DNA of 64,000 bases from Brevibacterium sp. UMB1308A (GTDB lineage Bacteria; Actinomycetota; Actinomycetes; Actinomycetales; Brevibacteriaceae): assembly GCF_030230605.1 (NCBI RefSeq), contig NZ_JASPDO010000007.1, positions 1-64,000 on the forward strand, written 5' to 3'. Within the stretch, counting starts at the first letter, position 1, and each line of letters opens with the position of its first letter. The notes under the pieces were generated by a model, which was not told the DNA's origin, ran no database searches, and saw only the letters and a list, made by a program, of their open reading frames with translations. The position numbers and the translations under genes are program-made. Shown here in pieces: positions 1 through 9,085 of this stretch.

Positions 1-365
1 ACACCCGATGCTGGCACCCACGTTACGAAGAGACCTCGAACAAAGCCGGGCCACGTCCCTATCAGCAGTCAACGCGCATCCTGGACTCCTGGCGGCAACA
101 CCCCCCGGATCATCGATGACAGGGCAAAAAAGCCATACCAGGACCAGCGACCAGATCCTCTGATGAGGACCTACAAAAGAATGTAACGGGGTATGTGCGG
201 TCTCATGGCGTGTGAGAACGAAGAATTTTGAATTATGAAAGGAAAAACTGTGCCATGAAGATTCTGCGCACTGTGGGTGCTGGGACAAGCCACGATCGAC
301 CGGGCAAACCGGGTGGCCAAACCGCGTGCCATGATTAGGTGACGGCCCGGACCTGAGGAGCACAC
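1..365. other. Left-edge stretch without a recognised gene
   Basis: Two plus-strand frames are open from the window edge, one to a TAA at about 181 and one to a TGA at about 161. Either could be the tail of a gene lying to the left, but neither translation is recognisable. From about 185 to 350 there is only a very short ATG frame (27 codons from 255) with nothing to support it. A GAGGAG ribosome-binding site at about 355-360 serves the gene that starts at 366. Confidence 0.4.
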
Positions 366-2219
366 ATGAGGCCCATCGATCGCTCGGTACAGATTTTTAA
401 AGACCTCGGCTGGGACACAGCCGCCCGCGAAGACGCCCCCACCCTCCCGCTTGGGACAAATGAGCAACAGCGTACCGCGCTCGCGGGCCTGCAAAAGGGG
501 AACCCCAGCGTGGACGTTGATCCCGGAATGCTCGGCATGTTCGCCATTCGGTTGGGGGTGAACGGACGTCGGGCGGCCGAACTCGCTAAGGGCTCAGACC
601 AAGCGCTCTTGGACTGCCTTCTGCAACGCGACGAGAACTTTGCGCTCGCATTCGCTGAACGCGCGTGCTGGCTCTGGGCGAACGTGGGCTCAAAGAGCGA
701 AAACGTGGCGGTGGGACTCATCCTCAAACACGGTTTGGAGATGCCCTACACGCTTCCGTGCCTGGAAGCGTGGACCGTGACGGCGTGTGATGGATTCGCT
801 GGTAAAACGCCCATACGTGGCGCATGGATTCCGTCGCTTGACGATTTGCGCCCGTCATTTGCCACTCACCTGCGCGCCGCACTGGAGCTGGGCGACTCCG
901 TGGATGGCCCGTCGGGCGCAGTGCTCCTCATGGGGGTTCAACAGGGCCTCATCAGCCGTGATGACGCCCTGCAACTCGCCATCACCGGACTGGACACCGC
1001 CCCCAGGCCCGGGGACCGCAAGGAACTGGTGCGGATTATCACGGAGGAGTTGAGCGTCAGCGATTCCGAGCTGTTAGACCGGGTGGTTGCGTTGGTTCCT
1101 GCGATCAGCACGGGTGAGGGGCCGGTGGTGGAGGCGCTTGCACCTCGGCTCATTTCATTCGCCCCGCCCGAGGTGGTTGCTGAAGTGGCGCTGCCTGCTC
1201 TGTATGCCAAAACAGTGAAGGCAAAGCGCGCGGTGGTTGAGGCACTGGCAGGCAGGAAAGACTTGGAGTCTGAACAGGTTCACCTGCTTTCAGACCGGGT
1301 GGGCGAGCTAGCCGTGGAGAAGAATGCGGCGCTAGCGAAGCGGGCACAACGGGTACTAGACGCCTGGGGCGTAGCGGCCCCCGAACCCGCTGTGGAAGAA
1401 CTCCCCACGCGCAGGACTCCTGATGTCAAGGCCAAAGAGCTTGACGCCAAGGAATTTGATCGAGTGTGGCCAGCTGAGGCGGGAACCGCCTCCCGTGTCG
1501 ACGATGGCGGTCGTATCAGTGCGCACTGGGAAGATCCTGATGCAAGTCACCGCACGTTGATGTGCCACCTCACACTCCCCACTGGCCAGACAGTGAAACT
1601 CCGCACCTTCAAGGGCGATTTCCTGAGTGAAGGATGGGTTCTGTCTACCGAGAACGAGCGAGTGTTCTTTGACGGTAAACAGGTGGTTGCTGAACCGTTC
1701 GGCAATAAGGAACGTAATGCGTGGCAACGTCGGAAGAGCAAGCGAATCACCGACCAAAAAACGCGTTCAGATTCACTGTTCGGTGTGTGCTTGACCGGTC
1801 TAGCGACCGACGATGACGTGACTATCCCACGTCACGAAGTAGAACAGTTGGTCGCCTCGGGAAAGCTCGGATGGGCGACCGTTCGAACCGTGGTACCCCA
1901 ACTGTTGCTGGGTGGGGCGTGGAGTCCGGCCCGTGCCATTCACGATCTTGAGACGAAACCGGAACTTCTTCCCGCGCTGTGGCCCATGCTCACCGAACCA
2001 CTGGTTTTTGCTGCCGAACACACACCGGTGCCCAGATGGGTCAACCGGGTGCTCGACGTGATAACTCTGCACCAACAAATCCTTGCTGAAGCCACCCGCC
2101 GCGGTTATATCCCTTCGGATGCGTGGGATGGTTTGCACGCCTTTGCCTCTCAGAAAGGCTCGAGTGCTGCACTCAAGAAAGCGAGAACCCTCAGCGATGC
2201 ATTCCACATGCACTTTTGA
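366..2219 (+). CDS. DUF6493-like large helical protein (paralogue A)
   Basis: A 617-residue soluble protein with no signal peptide or membrane segment. The N-terminal part (about 1-340) is helical and repeat-like and aligns with the start of the 807-residue gene at 4308-6731: both open with an IFKDLGWD/IFRELGWD motif followed by APTLPLGT and EQQ. From about residue 350 it differs from that protein and instead matches, to its end, the orphan module at 3477-4307, sharing WVNRVLDV, ATRRGY, DAWDG and KGSSAALKKAR. The style recalls DUF6493-type proteins that accompany SWIM zinc-finger proteins in actinobacteria; this family name is from memory. The ATG is preceded by GAGGAG at a good distance. The gene converges on the DUF1963 gene. 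Function unknown. Confidence 0.7.
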   Translation: MRPIDRSVQIFKDLGWDTAAREDAPTLPLGTNEQQRTALAGLQKGNPSVDVDPGMLGMFAIRLGVNGRRAAELAKGSDQALLDCLLQRDENFALAFAERACWLWANVGSKSENVAVGLILKHGLEMPYTLPCLEAWTVTACDGFAGKTPIRGAWIPSLDDLRPSFATHLRAALELGDSVDGPSGAVLLMGVQQGLISRDDALQLAITGLDTAPRPGDRKELVRIITEELSVSDSELLDRVVALVPAISTGEGPVVEALAPRLISFAPPEVVAEVALPALYAKTVKAKRAVVEALAGRKDLESEQVHLLSDRVGELAVEKNAALAKRAQRVLDAWGVAAPEPAVEELPTRRTPDVKAKELDAKEFDRVWPAEAGTASRVDDGGRISAHWEDPDASHRTLMCHLTLPTGQTVKLRTFKGDFLSEGWVLSTENERVFFDGKQVVAEPFGNKERNAWQRRKSKRITDQKTRSDSLFGVCLTGLATDDDVTIPRHEVEQLVASGKLGWATVRTVVPQLLLGGAWSPARAIHDLETKPELLPALWPMLTEPLVFAAEHTPVPRWVNRVLDVITLHQQILAEATRRGYIPSDAWDGLHAFASQKGSSAALKKARTLSDAFHMHF

Positions 2220-2245
2220 CGTTCTTACAGGTCACCCACTGGAAA

Positions 2246-3205
2246 TCAGCCCTGATCCCAGTAAAAAACAGCACCATCGGTTGTGCCAGTATTCTCGGAG
2301 CGGTACACCACGGCCTCGCCGGCGTGCATTTTCTTCAATGCGGCTGGGTGTAGGAATACGTGGGCGACACCTAAATCACCCCACATGGCCTCGAAGGGGA
2401 GCTCTTCCTCTTCTTCCAGATATGTGGAATCGATTTCTAGGAAGTGAACGTACCCATCAGGCTCCGAAGGGTCTTGCGCGAACGCTGGGAAACCGCCAAT
2501 CATGATGTAGCTTTGGTTTCTGGCTGCACTCCGCAATTCAACCAGCTCGTCAAAGTACTCATCGTTATCAAGAAAGTCATCGTCCTTTTCGGACTCCCAA
2601 GCCTCGTAGACTGCTTGCTCAGTGGGAGGGATCATTGCAGCTGCGCTCGACAAAGAAATCGGCGCGTTCATAATCGTCCCAATATCCTTGCTGAACGGGG
2701 AGCAATAATCCTCGTCCTGTTCATCGAAGGCAGCAGGCTCCGCGGTATGAGGTCCAGGAAAGCTGTGGTTGCCAAAGCCTTCCGCAGGCTCAGGGATATA
2801 GCGAATTTCCATGCCGTCGCCTGGTGAATCCGAAGTAAATCCGCCGTAGAGTGGATCAGCACCGACAAAGAGTTGAAAAATCCCTGAATCCGGAATCAAT
2901 CCGTCGAGAGTTGCTTCGCTTTCCGACGCTCCCTCCGCACGCACATGACGGACAATATCGGCAAAATTTAGCTGAACGATATGGAGCAGTGGCTGACCGC
3001 TTTTTGCGATGGGCCATGTCGCACCTTCCGGAAGATACGGCCTGCCACCGAAGTACGAACCATGTTCGGTGGGAGTGCAGCTGGAGTAGGGAAGGGTTAC
3101 GGCTGGTTTCGCAAGTTGGATTAGGCCATCAGTGTCTTCGGAAATGAACTCTTCGGACTCGATCATCGAACGTAGCGCTTGAACCTGTGCTGAGAACTCT
3201 GACAT
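2246..3205 (-). CDS. DUF1963 (YwqG-like) family protein
   Basis: A 319-residue acidic cytosolic protein. The family signature is clear at about residues 50-80: a GGRPYLP stretch, then TWP, then GQPLLHIVQLNF. Acidic runs lie near 205-220 and around the EEEEE at about 275. DUF1963/YwqG proteins are of unsettled function and often occur as single genes in accessory regions, in some cases listed among immunity-type proteins for secreted toxins. Here it sits between two DUF6493-like units and converges on the gene at 366-2219. A GAGAGGAAG stretch lies about 15 nt before the ATG, a long spacing. A HigA-type palindrome stands about 200 bp upstream (3405-3419); whether it acts here is unknown. Confidence 0.75.
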   Translation of the reverse strand: MSEFSAQVQALRSMIESEEFISEDTDGLIQLAKPAVTLPYSSCTPTEHGSYFGGRPYLPEGATWPIAKSGQPLLHIVQLNFADIVRHVRAEGASESEATLDGLIPDSGIFQLFVGADPLYGGFTSDSPGDGMEIRYIPEPAEGFGNHSFPGPHTAEPAAFDEQDEDYCSPFSKDIGTIMNAPISLSSAAAMIPPTEQAVYEAWESEKDDDFLDNDEYFDELVELRSAARNQSYIMIGGFPAFAQDPSEPDGYVHFLEIDSTYLEEEEELPFEAMWGDLGVAHVFLHPAALKKMHAGEAVVYRSENTGTTDGAVFYWDQG

Positions 3206-3404
3206 GGCGGGTGGTTCTTCCTCTCGGAAAACAAGGTGTTTAATTAGGGATTATCGTTCAAGGGAAAGCATCCTGCAATAAGTATGCAGGGTTATAAGTA
3301 GGACGTTGTGCATGAACTACAGGAATGTCTACTTCAACCCCGTCGTGGTGCTTGTTCTGAGTCTGTTAGGGGCGGCGTTCTTTTCCCTGGGGCGGGTTCA
3401 AATT

Positions 3405-3419
3405 TAACGTTTAGCGTTA
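3405..3419. promoter_or_regulatory. Solitary HigA-type palindrome
   Basis: TAACG-TTTAG-CGTTA is a perfect 5-bp inverted repeat with a 5-nt spacer. The same element precedes higBA-1 (9035-9049) and, with one arm mismatch, higBA-2 (11151-11165). Here no toxin-antitoxin gene follows. It is either a remnant of a lost module or a remote HigA target in the upstream region of the DUF1963 gene. Confidence 0.55.
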
Positions 3420-3476
3420 TGGGCAGGTCACATCCTTTCCTTTGCCACTAGAGGGTTAGGGGAAGGACGTTTCCAG

Positions 3477-4307
3477 TCACCCCAGGGTCGTGACTGTTCC
3501 GAAGGACTTGGCCAGCACTCGGGCTTTCTTCAGTGCTGCTGACGAACCTTTCTTCGCAGCCAACGCGCCGATGCCGTCCCACGCGTCAGCCGGGACGTAG
3601 CCCCGGCGGGTGGCTTCGAGCAGGACTTCGGCGTGAACCCTCACAACGTCGAGGACACGGTTCACCCACTTCGGTACAGTGTCCTGATTTCCGGCGAACC
3701 GCAGGGGCTCGCTCAACGTTGGCCACAGGAACGGCAGCAGCTCAGGCTGCTTCTCCAGGGTGTATACCACCCGCGCCGGGCTCCACACCTCGTGGTACGG
3801 CAGCAACCCGATCGTGGCGGCCTTCACAGCTGCGGAGCCGTACGCTTCTTTCTCCGCCAATTCTTGTAGTCGTTCCGCTGCCCATTCCCGCTTCTGGTGT
3901 GCGTCGTCGGCGCGAACCCCTGCGTAAGCGATCAATACCGCAATAAGCGCGTCGGAAAGCTCAGGTGTAGCCTCGCTCCGGTTTCTGGAATCGTCTGCAA
4001 CCAGGGCGTCGCCGTCCCAATAGAGCCAGCTTTCCTTGCCTTCCGGCTCGTCCTGGCTCAAGCGCTTGGAAATGGCCTGCCCCAATTCCCGGATTTCAAG
4101 GAACTCTCTGGTCAGGCTTTTAATCTCGAATACGGACGCCGGGTAGCTGGGAACAACCATGTCGAATTGCAGGTGGTGCTGCTTTGTGTTCGAACCTGCC
4201 TCGCGCAGCGAGTACGTCACCCCATCCGGGATGTTCGGCTTGGTCCCGGCCGCTGCCGGCCAGATCTTTTCAAAAAGCGCCGTGTCGAGGGAAGGCGCAG
4301 CGGGATA
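3477..4307 (-). pseudogene. Detached C-terminal module of a third DUF6493-like gene
   Basis: About 276 codons are open on the minus strand in exactly the frame of the 807-residue gene upstream, starting right after that gene's TAG at 4308-4310. The translation reads DTALFEKIWPAAAGT and continues to VLAKSFGTVTTLG, and it matches the C-terminal half of the 617-residue paralogue (residues about 350-617) across its whole length. A separate start is possible (GTG at 4220), but it would cut into the conserved module and has no convincing ribosome-binding site. The upstream protein already carries its own C-terminal domain, so this looks like the surviving tail of a third tandem copy fused by deletion. 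Expression by readthrough cannot be excluded. Confidence 0.65.
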
Positions 4308-6731
4308 CTAGGGTTCCGCCTGCTCGTCGGGCAGTTGCTTGACGACGCCCCTGGCCGCGTCAACCGCCTTTGAAGAACCTTTCCGAGCCGCCAACGCGCG
4401 TACCCCCGGCACCTCCAACGCTGACGCCGGTGCAACACCCGAGGTGACCGCAGCCAGCACCTCGCCAACATAGTCTTGCATCGCCTGAGCTGCCTCGGCG
4501 GTGCCTGCCAACATCCGCGGGGCTTTGAGAGAGGCGACGAGCACGTCGTCCAACACCGGCCAGACAACCGACAACATGCCGCGATCCGCTGCGTGACGCA
4601 ACGACTCAACAAATGATGCGATGTTGCTCAGCTGAGCATCCCAGTCGAGGTAGTCGATATCGGCCACGCCGGGCACTAAAAGCCCGCGCTCCCAGGCTTC
4701 TTGTAGCGCTAACGCTGACTCGGTGGCATATTGCGGGCGTCCGTGACGTTGCACGGCCAGCAAATTCACCGCCCCGCCCGGCCCAAGCGGCTTGGCGCTG
4801 CGAGCTAACTGCCGAGCCATGACCGATGCATAGTCCGGGTAGAGTCGTCGATCAAGGTCGATATTCAGGGCATCACCCCAGTTGGGGAATACCCCGAAGC
4901 AGTTCTTGATCCGGTTATTGACGATCATATTGCAGTCCAACCCAACCAACGACTTGGGCCAGGCCAAGTTGCCATTGCGGTCTGACAAGGCAAAAGGCGC
5001 CTCCATATCGACGAATGGTCTCTTCAGGTAGGACATGATCACTTGGGCTGTGTTTCGAAGTAGCAGCCTGCCGTCTACCAGCTTCACCGGGACCTCGGGC
5101 AGGCTGGCTTTAGCGTCCGCCTTCGTCACGTCGAGGCGAGCCAGCGCCATAACCAGGTCAGCCTGCAGCACCGGGACGCCCGCGGCCGCGTACTTTTCCA
5201 AGGACGCAACCAGATCGTCGAACTCGACACTCAGATCAACCCGCGATGGTTGCGATAACAGACAGGGGATCTGCCCGAGGTGGTCAAACGTGCTTTCAAC
5301 ACGCATGTACCACAAGAAACTTCCCGCTTGCCAACGGGACGCGCCGGGTCCCCCCGCCAACCAGTTACGGACGACCTGTGCCCAGAGCGCCGACGAGATC
5401 CCACTGAGCGCCCTTCGGGTGTCGTCCAGGCTGTGGTTAGCCAGTGCGACCGCCAGCGCCAGGAATCGTTCTGCGTCCAAGTCGAGCACAGCAATGTCAC
5501 CGCGAGAGGTCAACACTCGAAGCGCTTCGGTCAACGCCTCCGGGGTGACCTCATCCACTTCAAATCGTGGGACGTTCCACAGCTGTGGAGTTGGCTGCCA
5601 CAGCCCGGTGACCTCGGGCTCTTCGCTTGCGACCGCGGGGGTCACGTTCCAATTCGCCAGCACCGCCTCGGTCAGCTTCGCCGTGGCTTTGTCGCGAGAC
5701 TGGGCAAGTTCACTCAGTCTGTCGTATAGCAGTTCTGCACTCGCCTGCCCCGGAAAGTCGCGCTGCTTCAAAGCAGTCAACACTTGTCGCACTGCCTTCT
5801 GTGTCTTCACGTACAGGCAAGCCAGAGCCACTTCTCCCACCAGGTCGTCGGCTACGTTCGCGATCAGTCGAGGGCCGAAGCTCTCGACGATCGGCCCTTC
5901 GCCGTGACTCAGGACGGGGATCAGCGCATCGACGCGGGTCACCAGTTCATCGTCGGTCACCGCGATGTCGTTCACGATCAACGACGTGAGTGCTTTACGA
6001 TCACCAGGACGCACCGCCGCATCCAAAGACGCAAAGAGCTGCTCCATCCCCGCGCTGCGCTCGATTAGCCCTGCTTTGACCGCAGCGGAAAGAAGCTTGC
6101 CCAAAGGCCCCGTCATGGGTACACCTGAATGCAGTGCTGCCCGCCAGTGCTCGTCAAATGAAGGGCGCAGTTCTTCAAAGGTCGGGAGCGCATGTTTTTC
6201 AGGCCATGGGATTTCGGCGACGTCACCGGTAAGCGCCGCAAGCGCCACCACTGCCCAGTCTTTGAGGTAGTCGATTTTTTCCGGGACGGCTAGCCCGAGG
6301 TCGCACACCAACCGGACGGCCGCCTCCCCATGGGCGGACAGGGAGTGCTCAGACGCCCTCAGGAGCGGCAGGCACACTTCATCAATGAACTCGGCGGCGT
6401 AAGCCTCGCCGCGTTGGGCGACACACCTGGCCAAAACAACATCGTCGGCATGCTGCAGCAGCCACAATGCCCTGTGCGGGATCACACCGAGCCGCAACTC
6501 AAACAGCGCCAGCATGGTTTCATCGACGTCCACCGCGCTGATCCAGCCGTAAGTGTCCGGCCCGACCTTCCCGTACTCGCCCCAGTCGCCGGTTCTCAGC
6601 CCAGATAGGGCCACCTTCTGTTGTTCCTTCGTGCCGAGCGGCAGTGTTGGCGCGTCGGCAAGATCGGCTTCGTCCCAACCTAATTCACGAAAGATCTCAA
6701 TGGCTTCATCGAGCCTCGGGTTCAGTTTCAT
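4308..6731 (-). CDS. DUF6493-like large helical protein (paralogue B)
   Basis: An 807-residue soluble protein. The ATG at 6731 overlaps the stop of the SWIM gene (ATGA), so the two are translationally coupled; an open frame further upstream is only shadow sequence inside that gene. The N-terminal 380 residues are paralogous to the protein at 366-2219 (GLRTGDWG, DDELVTRVDALIPVLSHGEGPIVE against ISTGEGPVVE). The middle section (about 400-700) is absent from the shorter paralogue. The end (ALAARKGSSKAVDAARG) resembles the end of the other copies. In actinobacteria such proteins pair with SWIM-domain proteins, which suggests a complex, but no activity is known to me. The stop is a single TAG with a homologous module continuing in frame behind it. 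Confidence 0.7.
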   Translation of the reverse strand: MKLNPRLDEAIEIFRELGWDEADLADAPTLPLGTKEQQKVALSGLRTGDWGEYGKVGPDTYGWISAVDVDETMLALFELRLGVIPHRALWLLQHADDVVLARCVAQRGEAYAAEFIDEVCLPLLRASEHSLSAHGEAAVRLVCDLGLAVPEKIDYLKDWAVVALAALTGDVAEIPWPEKHALPTFEELRPSFDEHWRAALHSGVPMTGPLGKLLSAAVKAGLIERSAGMEQLFASLDAAVRPGDRKALTSLIVNDIAVTDDELVTRVDALIPVLSHGEGPIVESFGPRLIANVADDLVGEVALACLYVKTQKAVRQVLTALKQRDFPGQASAELLYDRLSELAQSRDKATAKLTEAVLANWNVTPAVASEEPEVTGLWQPTPQLWNVPRFEVDEVTPEALTEALRVLTSRGDIAVLDLDAERFLALAVALANHSLDDTRRALSGISSALWAQVVRNWLAGGPGASRWQAGSFLWYMRVESTFDHLGQIPCLLSQPSRVDLSVEFDDLVASLEKYAAAGVPVLQADLVMALARLDVTKADAKASLPEVPVKLVDGRLLLRNTAQVIMSYLKRPFVDMEAPFALSDRNGNLAWPKSLVGLDCNMIVNNRIKNCFGVFPNWGDALNIDLDRRLYPDYASVMARQLARSAKPLGPGGAVNLLAVQRHGRPQYATESALALQEAWERGLLVPGVADIDYLDWDAQLSNIASFVESLRHAADRGMLSVVWPVLDDVLVASLKAPRMLAGTAEAAQAMQDYVGEVLAAVTSGVAPASALEVPGVRALAARKGSSKAVDAARGVVKQLPDEQAEP

Positions 6732-8089
6732 TCGGGTTCCTGACGTTCGGTGGGGCTGGTAGATTGCGTGAGTATTACGGCTAGAACGTGCTTGCACGGA
6801 CCACGGTCGCCAGCATGGGAGAGGTACCAGGTGCAACTGCAAGTGGCGCCCTTCTCGGGGGCGCCAGCATCTAGGCCGAGTCGCACTCCGTATTCGGCGT
6901 CGCCCGAATTGACGATCCAGGCATCCGAACCGGAGCTGCGCACGGCACCGGCGGACACGAGCTTTTGCGCTGCGATCAACCGCGGATTGTCCTTTTCCAC
7001 CCGTTCGGGAGTGTCGGGCAGTTCGCGGTGGAAATAGGCTTGGTCGTTGACGTCCCACCCCACGCGGCCAGAGGCCGCGAGCACTGCCAGAGCGGCTTTC
7101 ACTCGAGACTCAGGAAGCGCGGTGTCCTTGGCAAGGCGGTGCACGTCGATGATCGGTTCAAAGGCCAACACGGCGCTCACCAGGTCAGCGTCTTCCATGA
7201 CGTTCGGTTCTGCCAGTGAGGCCAGCAAGGAGCCTTCGCCGGAGTAGCCGCGCCATTCTTTGTCAGTCAGCCCGAGGGTAAGCCGGGCGTCCGGGAGCAG
7301 CAGGGTGATCATCGCGCCAACGGTGTGCTCGTCGGCGGGGCCGTGGACGATGAGTCCTTGCACGTGAGGCAACAGCCGTTTCAACGCGCTGAGCCGCTGC
7401 AGACCGCTGACCAGCACCGCTCCCGAGGTCGCCGCCACACTGGCCTTTACTGTGCCGCGGGACGAGGACAGCCAGGCCGAACGCCCGGACGAGCTCGCAG
7501 GCGGTAATCCGGCAAGGAACCGGCGCGCCCCCGAGGCCGTCACCCGGAACGCCTCTACGAAACCTTGTTGCGACTGTGCTGCGTTGCCTAGCGCGCGCAC
7601 CCAGCGTGACGGCATCGTCACGGGACGCTCAATCATGGACGCCGTCGGCGTCGCCGCCCGCAGACCCTCTGCGCCGACGTCGAGATGCAGGAGTTCATGG
7701 CGCGGCAGATTGGACAGCATCGCTCTAGACTTTGGGCCGATGTCGACGTTGGTGGTGCCACGTCCGATGTCACCACCATCAAGGCCCGAACCCATCAACT
7801 CGAAGCACGCGTAGACGGCGTTGCACCCTGAAAAACACTCAACTCGCAGGCGATCGCCGTGTGCGGAAAGGATCGGGTCGCGCTCCGACACCGGGGTGTA
7901 ATTGTAATAGCGGGTGGCCGTGATGTCGGCGAGCGTCACGAGCCCGCGTGCGAGCACTTGCGGGTGGGTTGCGAAGCCGTGGAAGAAACTGGGGGATGCG
8001 TTGAGTCCATCAGGCTCCAGCCCGGGTGCAAGTGCGAGCGTGAGCCGGTTGTCCACGAGTGTGGTTTCTCTGGAGAAGGTCCTTTCCAT
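6728..8089 (-). CDS. SWIM zinc-finger family protein
   Basis: A 453-residue protein ending in a SWIM motif: Cys417-x-Cys419, then 12 residues, then Cys432-x-His434 in the context CSCTWYLSHAG and GPCKHVLA. SWIM domains bind zinc and mediate DNA or protein contacts. The first 380 residues carry no motif I recognise. The start is backed by a GGAGG box 6 nt before the ATG. The stop overlaps the ATG of the 807-residue DUF6493-like gene, so the pair forms a two-gene operon. SWIM proteins with large helical partners recur in actinobacteria; the role here is an inference from that pairing, not from sequence. Confidence 0.8.
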   Translation of the reverse strand: MERTFSRETTLVDNRLTLALAPGLEPDGLNASPSFFHGFATHPQVLARGLVTLADITATRYYNYTPVSERDPILSAHGDRLRVECFSGCNAVYACFELMGSGLDGGDIGRGTTNVDIGPKSRAMLSNLPRHELLHLDVGAEGLRAATPTASMIERPVTMPSRWVRALGNAAQSQQGFVEAFRVTASGARRFLAGLPPASSSGRSAWLSSSRGTVKASVAATSGAVLVSGLQRLSALKRLLPHVQGLIVHGPADEHTVGAMITLLLPDARLTLGLTDKEWRGYSGEGSLLASLAEPNVMEDADLVSAVLAFEPIIDVHRLAKDTALPESRVKAALAVLAASGRVGWDVNDQAYFHRELPDTPERVEKDNPRLIAAQKLVSAGAVRSSGSDAWIVNSGDAEYGVRLGLDAGAPEKGATCSCTWYLSHAGDRGPCKHVLAVILTQSTSPTERQEPE

Positions 8090-8414
8090 CTACACCTCCA
8101 AGTCAGTGCCTTTCGTCGGTGGCTCATTCTGGCGCTATCTGGCATCGGATAGATGCGGTTTGGACTACGGATACTCTATGACTCAGATTACATTAACTCG
8201 CGCGAGGCTACCGTGAGTTTTCAAAGAGGCCACCCTGCGGTCGGGCACGTGGTGGAGTTCCGGTTTAACGTGTGGGTGGGCTTAGAACTGCTATCCAGAC
8301 TCGACGTTTACTCGAGTGGGCCTCGGTATTGGTTGCGTCCCTTCCTCGAAGGATTCGGCGTCATGTAGAACAAGTTCGCTGTGTGCATCGTGTCGCGTTA
8401 TAAATGCGCAACCT
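8090..8414. other. Gene-free stretch between SWIM gene and Imm-like gene
   Basis: No convincing coding sequence. It contains the upstream region of the SWIM gene and, at about 8259-8272, CCGGTTTAACGTGT. The same 14 bases recur at 9029-9042, where they form the first half of the higBA-1 operator; here the second half (CGTTA) is missing. This suggests an eroded copy of that control region. A 71-codon plus-strand frame at 8153-8368 looks non-coding. Confidence 0.4.
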
Positions 8415-8834
8415 TCAATTATTCTTCATTTGTTGCTCTGCTGCCTGCAAAGCTTGCTTTAGAATGGCTATGTCACTTTCAGGAACTTTCCACGTTTTCG
8501 TCATTTTTGGGTGATCTAAGCAGCGATTTAATGAATCGACAATCAGCTCGAGTTGTCGATTGTAATCACCATCAAGGAAAGACTGATAATCGATTTTCAG
8601 CCGAAACTCTAAATCCCGTTCTTTATTGTTGCGTCGTACAATCTCGGGAAGCTTCATTTTCTTCATGATCGGCCCTTCTAGTATCGCAATGTATGCCCAG
8701 CACCAATCTTTATATGCATCAGAAAATTGTTTGTCCTCAATATATGAATTAACTAATTTCTCAATTTCATTCGCAATATTGCTATACGCGTGTCCGACAG
8801 TGTGCTCAGCTTCAGCGGAATTCCAAAGTCTCAT
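8415..8834 (-). CDS. Small acidic protein, possibly an Imm-type immunity protein
   Basis: A 139-residue helical protein rich in Lys, Glu and Asn, with visibly lower GC than its neighbours (runs of A/T and codons such as ATA, AAT and TTA), which points to recent acquisition. It begins MRLWNSAEAEH and contains DAYKDWCWAYIAILEGP and LKIDYQSFLDGD. This layout reminds me of the Imm44 group of polymorphic-toxin immunity proteins, but I hold that only weakly. No toxin gene is adjacent. An AGGA box lies before the ATG. Confidence 0.5.
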   Translation of the reverse strand: MRLWNSAEAEHTVGHAYSNIANEIEKLVNSYIEDKQFSDAYKDWCWAYIAILEGPIMKKMKLPEIVRRNNKERDLEFRLKIDYQSFLDGDYNRQLELIVDSLNRCLDHPKMTKTWKVPESDIAILKQALQAAEQQMKNN

Positions 8835-9034
8835 TGTGTGTTGTCCTGGGTGTTTTTGTGCCTTGCCGATCCGGATTGTTTAGTGTTGGGCGAATACCAT
8901 TGATGTGTTCGTGGAACTTAATGCTTCAACAGTACCCCTAGTGCGCTCCACGCAGAGCCGCTATTGCAGGTTTGCAGTTGACTGGCGGCAATGTGGCAAA
9001 TGACTTTGCGCTGACGCTCTGTTAAGTGCCGGTT

Positions 9035-9049
9035 TAACGTGTAGCGTTA
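9035..9049. promoter_or_regulatory. HigA-type operator of higBA-1
   Basis: TAACG-TGTAG-CGTTA, a perfect 5-bp inverted repeat, ends 36 nt before the GTG of higB-1 and so overlaps the promoter zone. A TAAGGT box at 9074-9079 lies 6 nt before that GTG, consistent with a leaderless transcript. Antitoxin autorepression through such a site is the norm for higBA loci. Confidence 0.65.
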
Positions 9050-9085
9050 TTGACGCGCATCGCTATGGGTGGATAAGGTTAAGTT

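Noticed and set aside
255..338. 27-codon ATG frame before the first gene
   Set aside because: Too short, no similarity recognised and no conserved pattern; a GGAAA upstream is not enough.
5035..5907. A 290-codon plus-strand frame antisense to the DUF6493-like gene
   Set aside because: Ser/Arg/Thr-rich shadow translation; the opposite strand has the coupled, conserved gene.
6732..7058. N-terminal extension of the 807-residue protein upstream of 6731
   Set aside because: The extension is Arg-rich shadow of the SWIM gene; the ATG at 6731 overlaps that gene's stop and begins the paralogue-conserved sequence.
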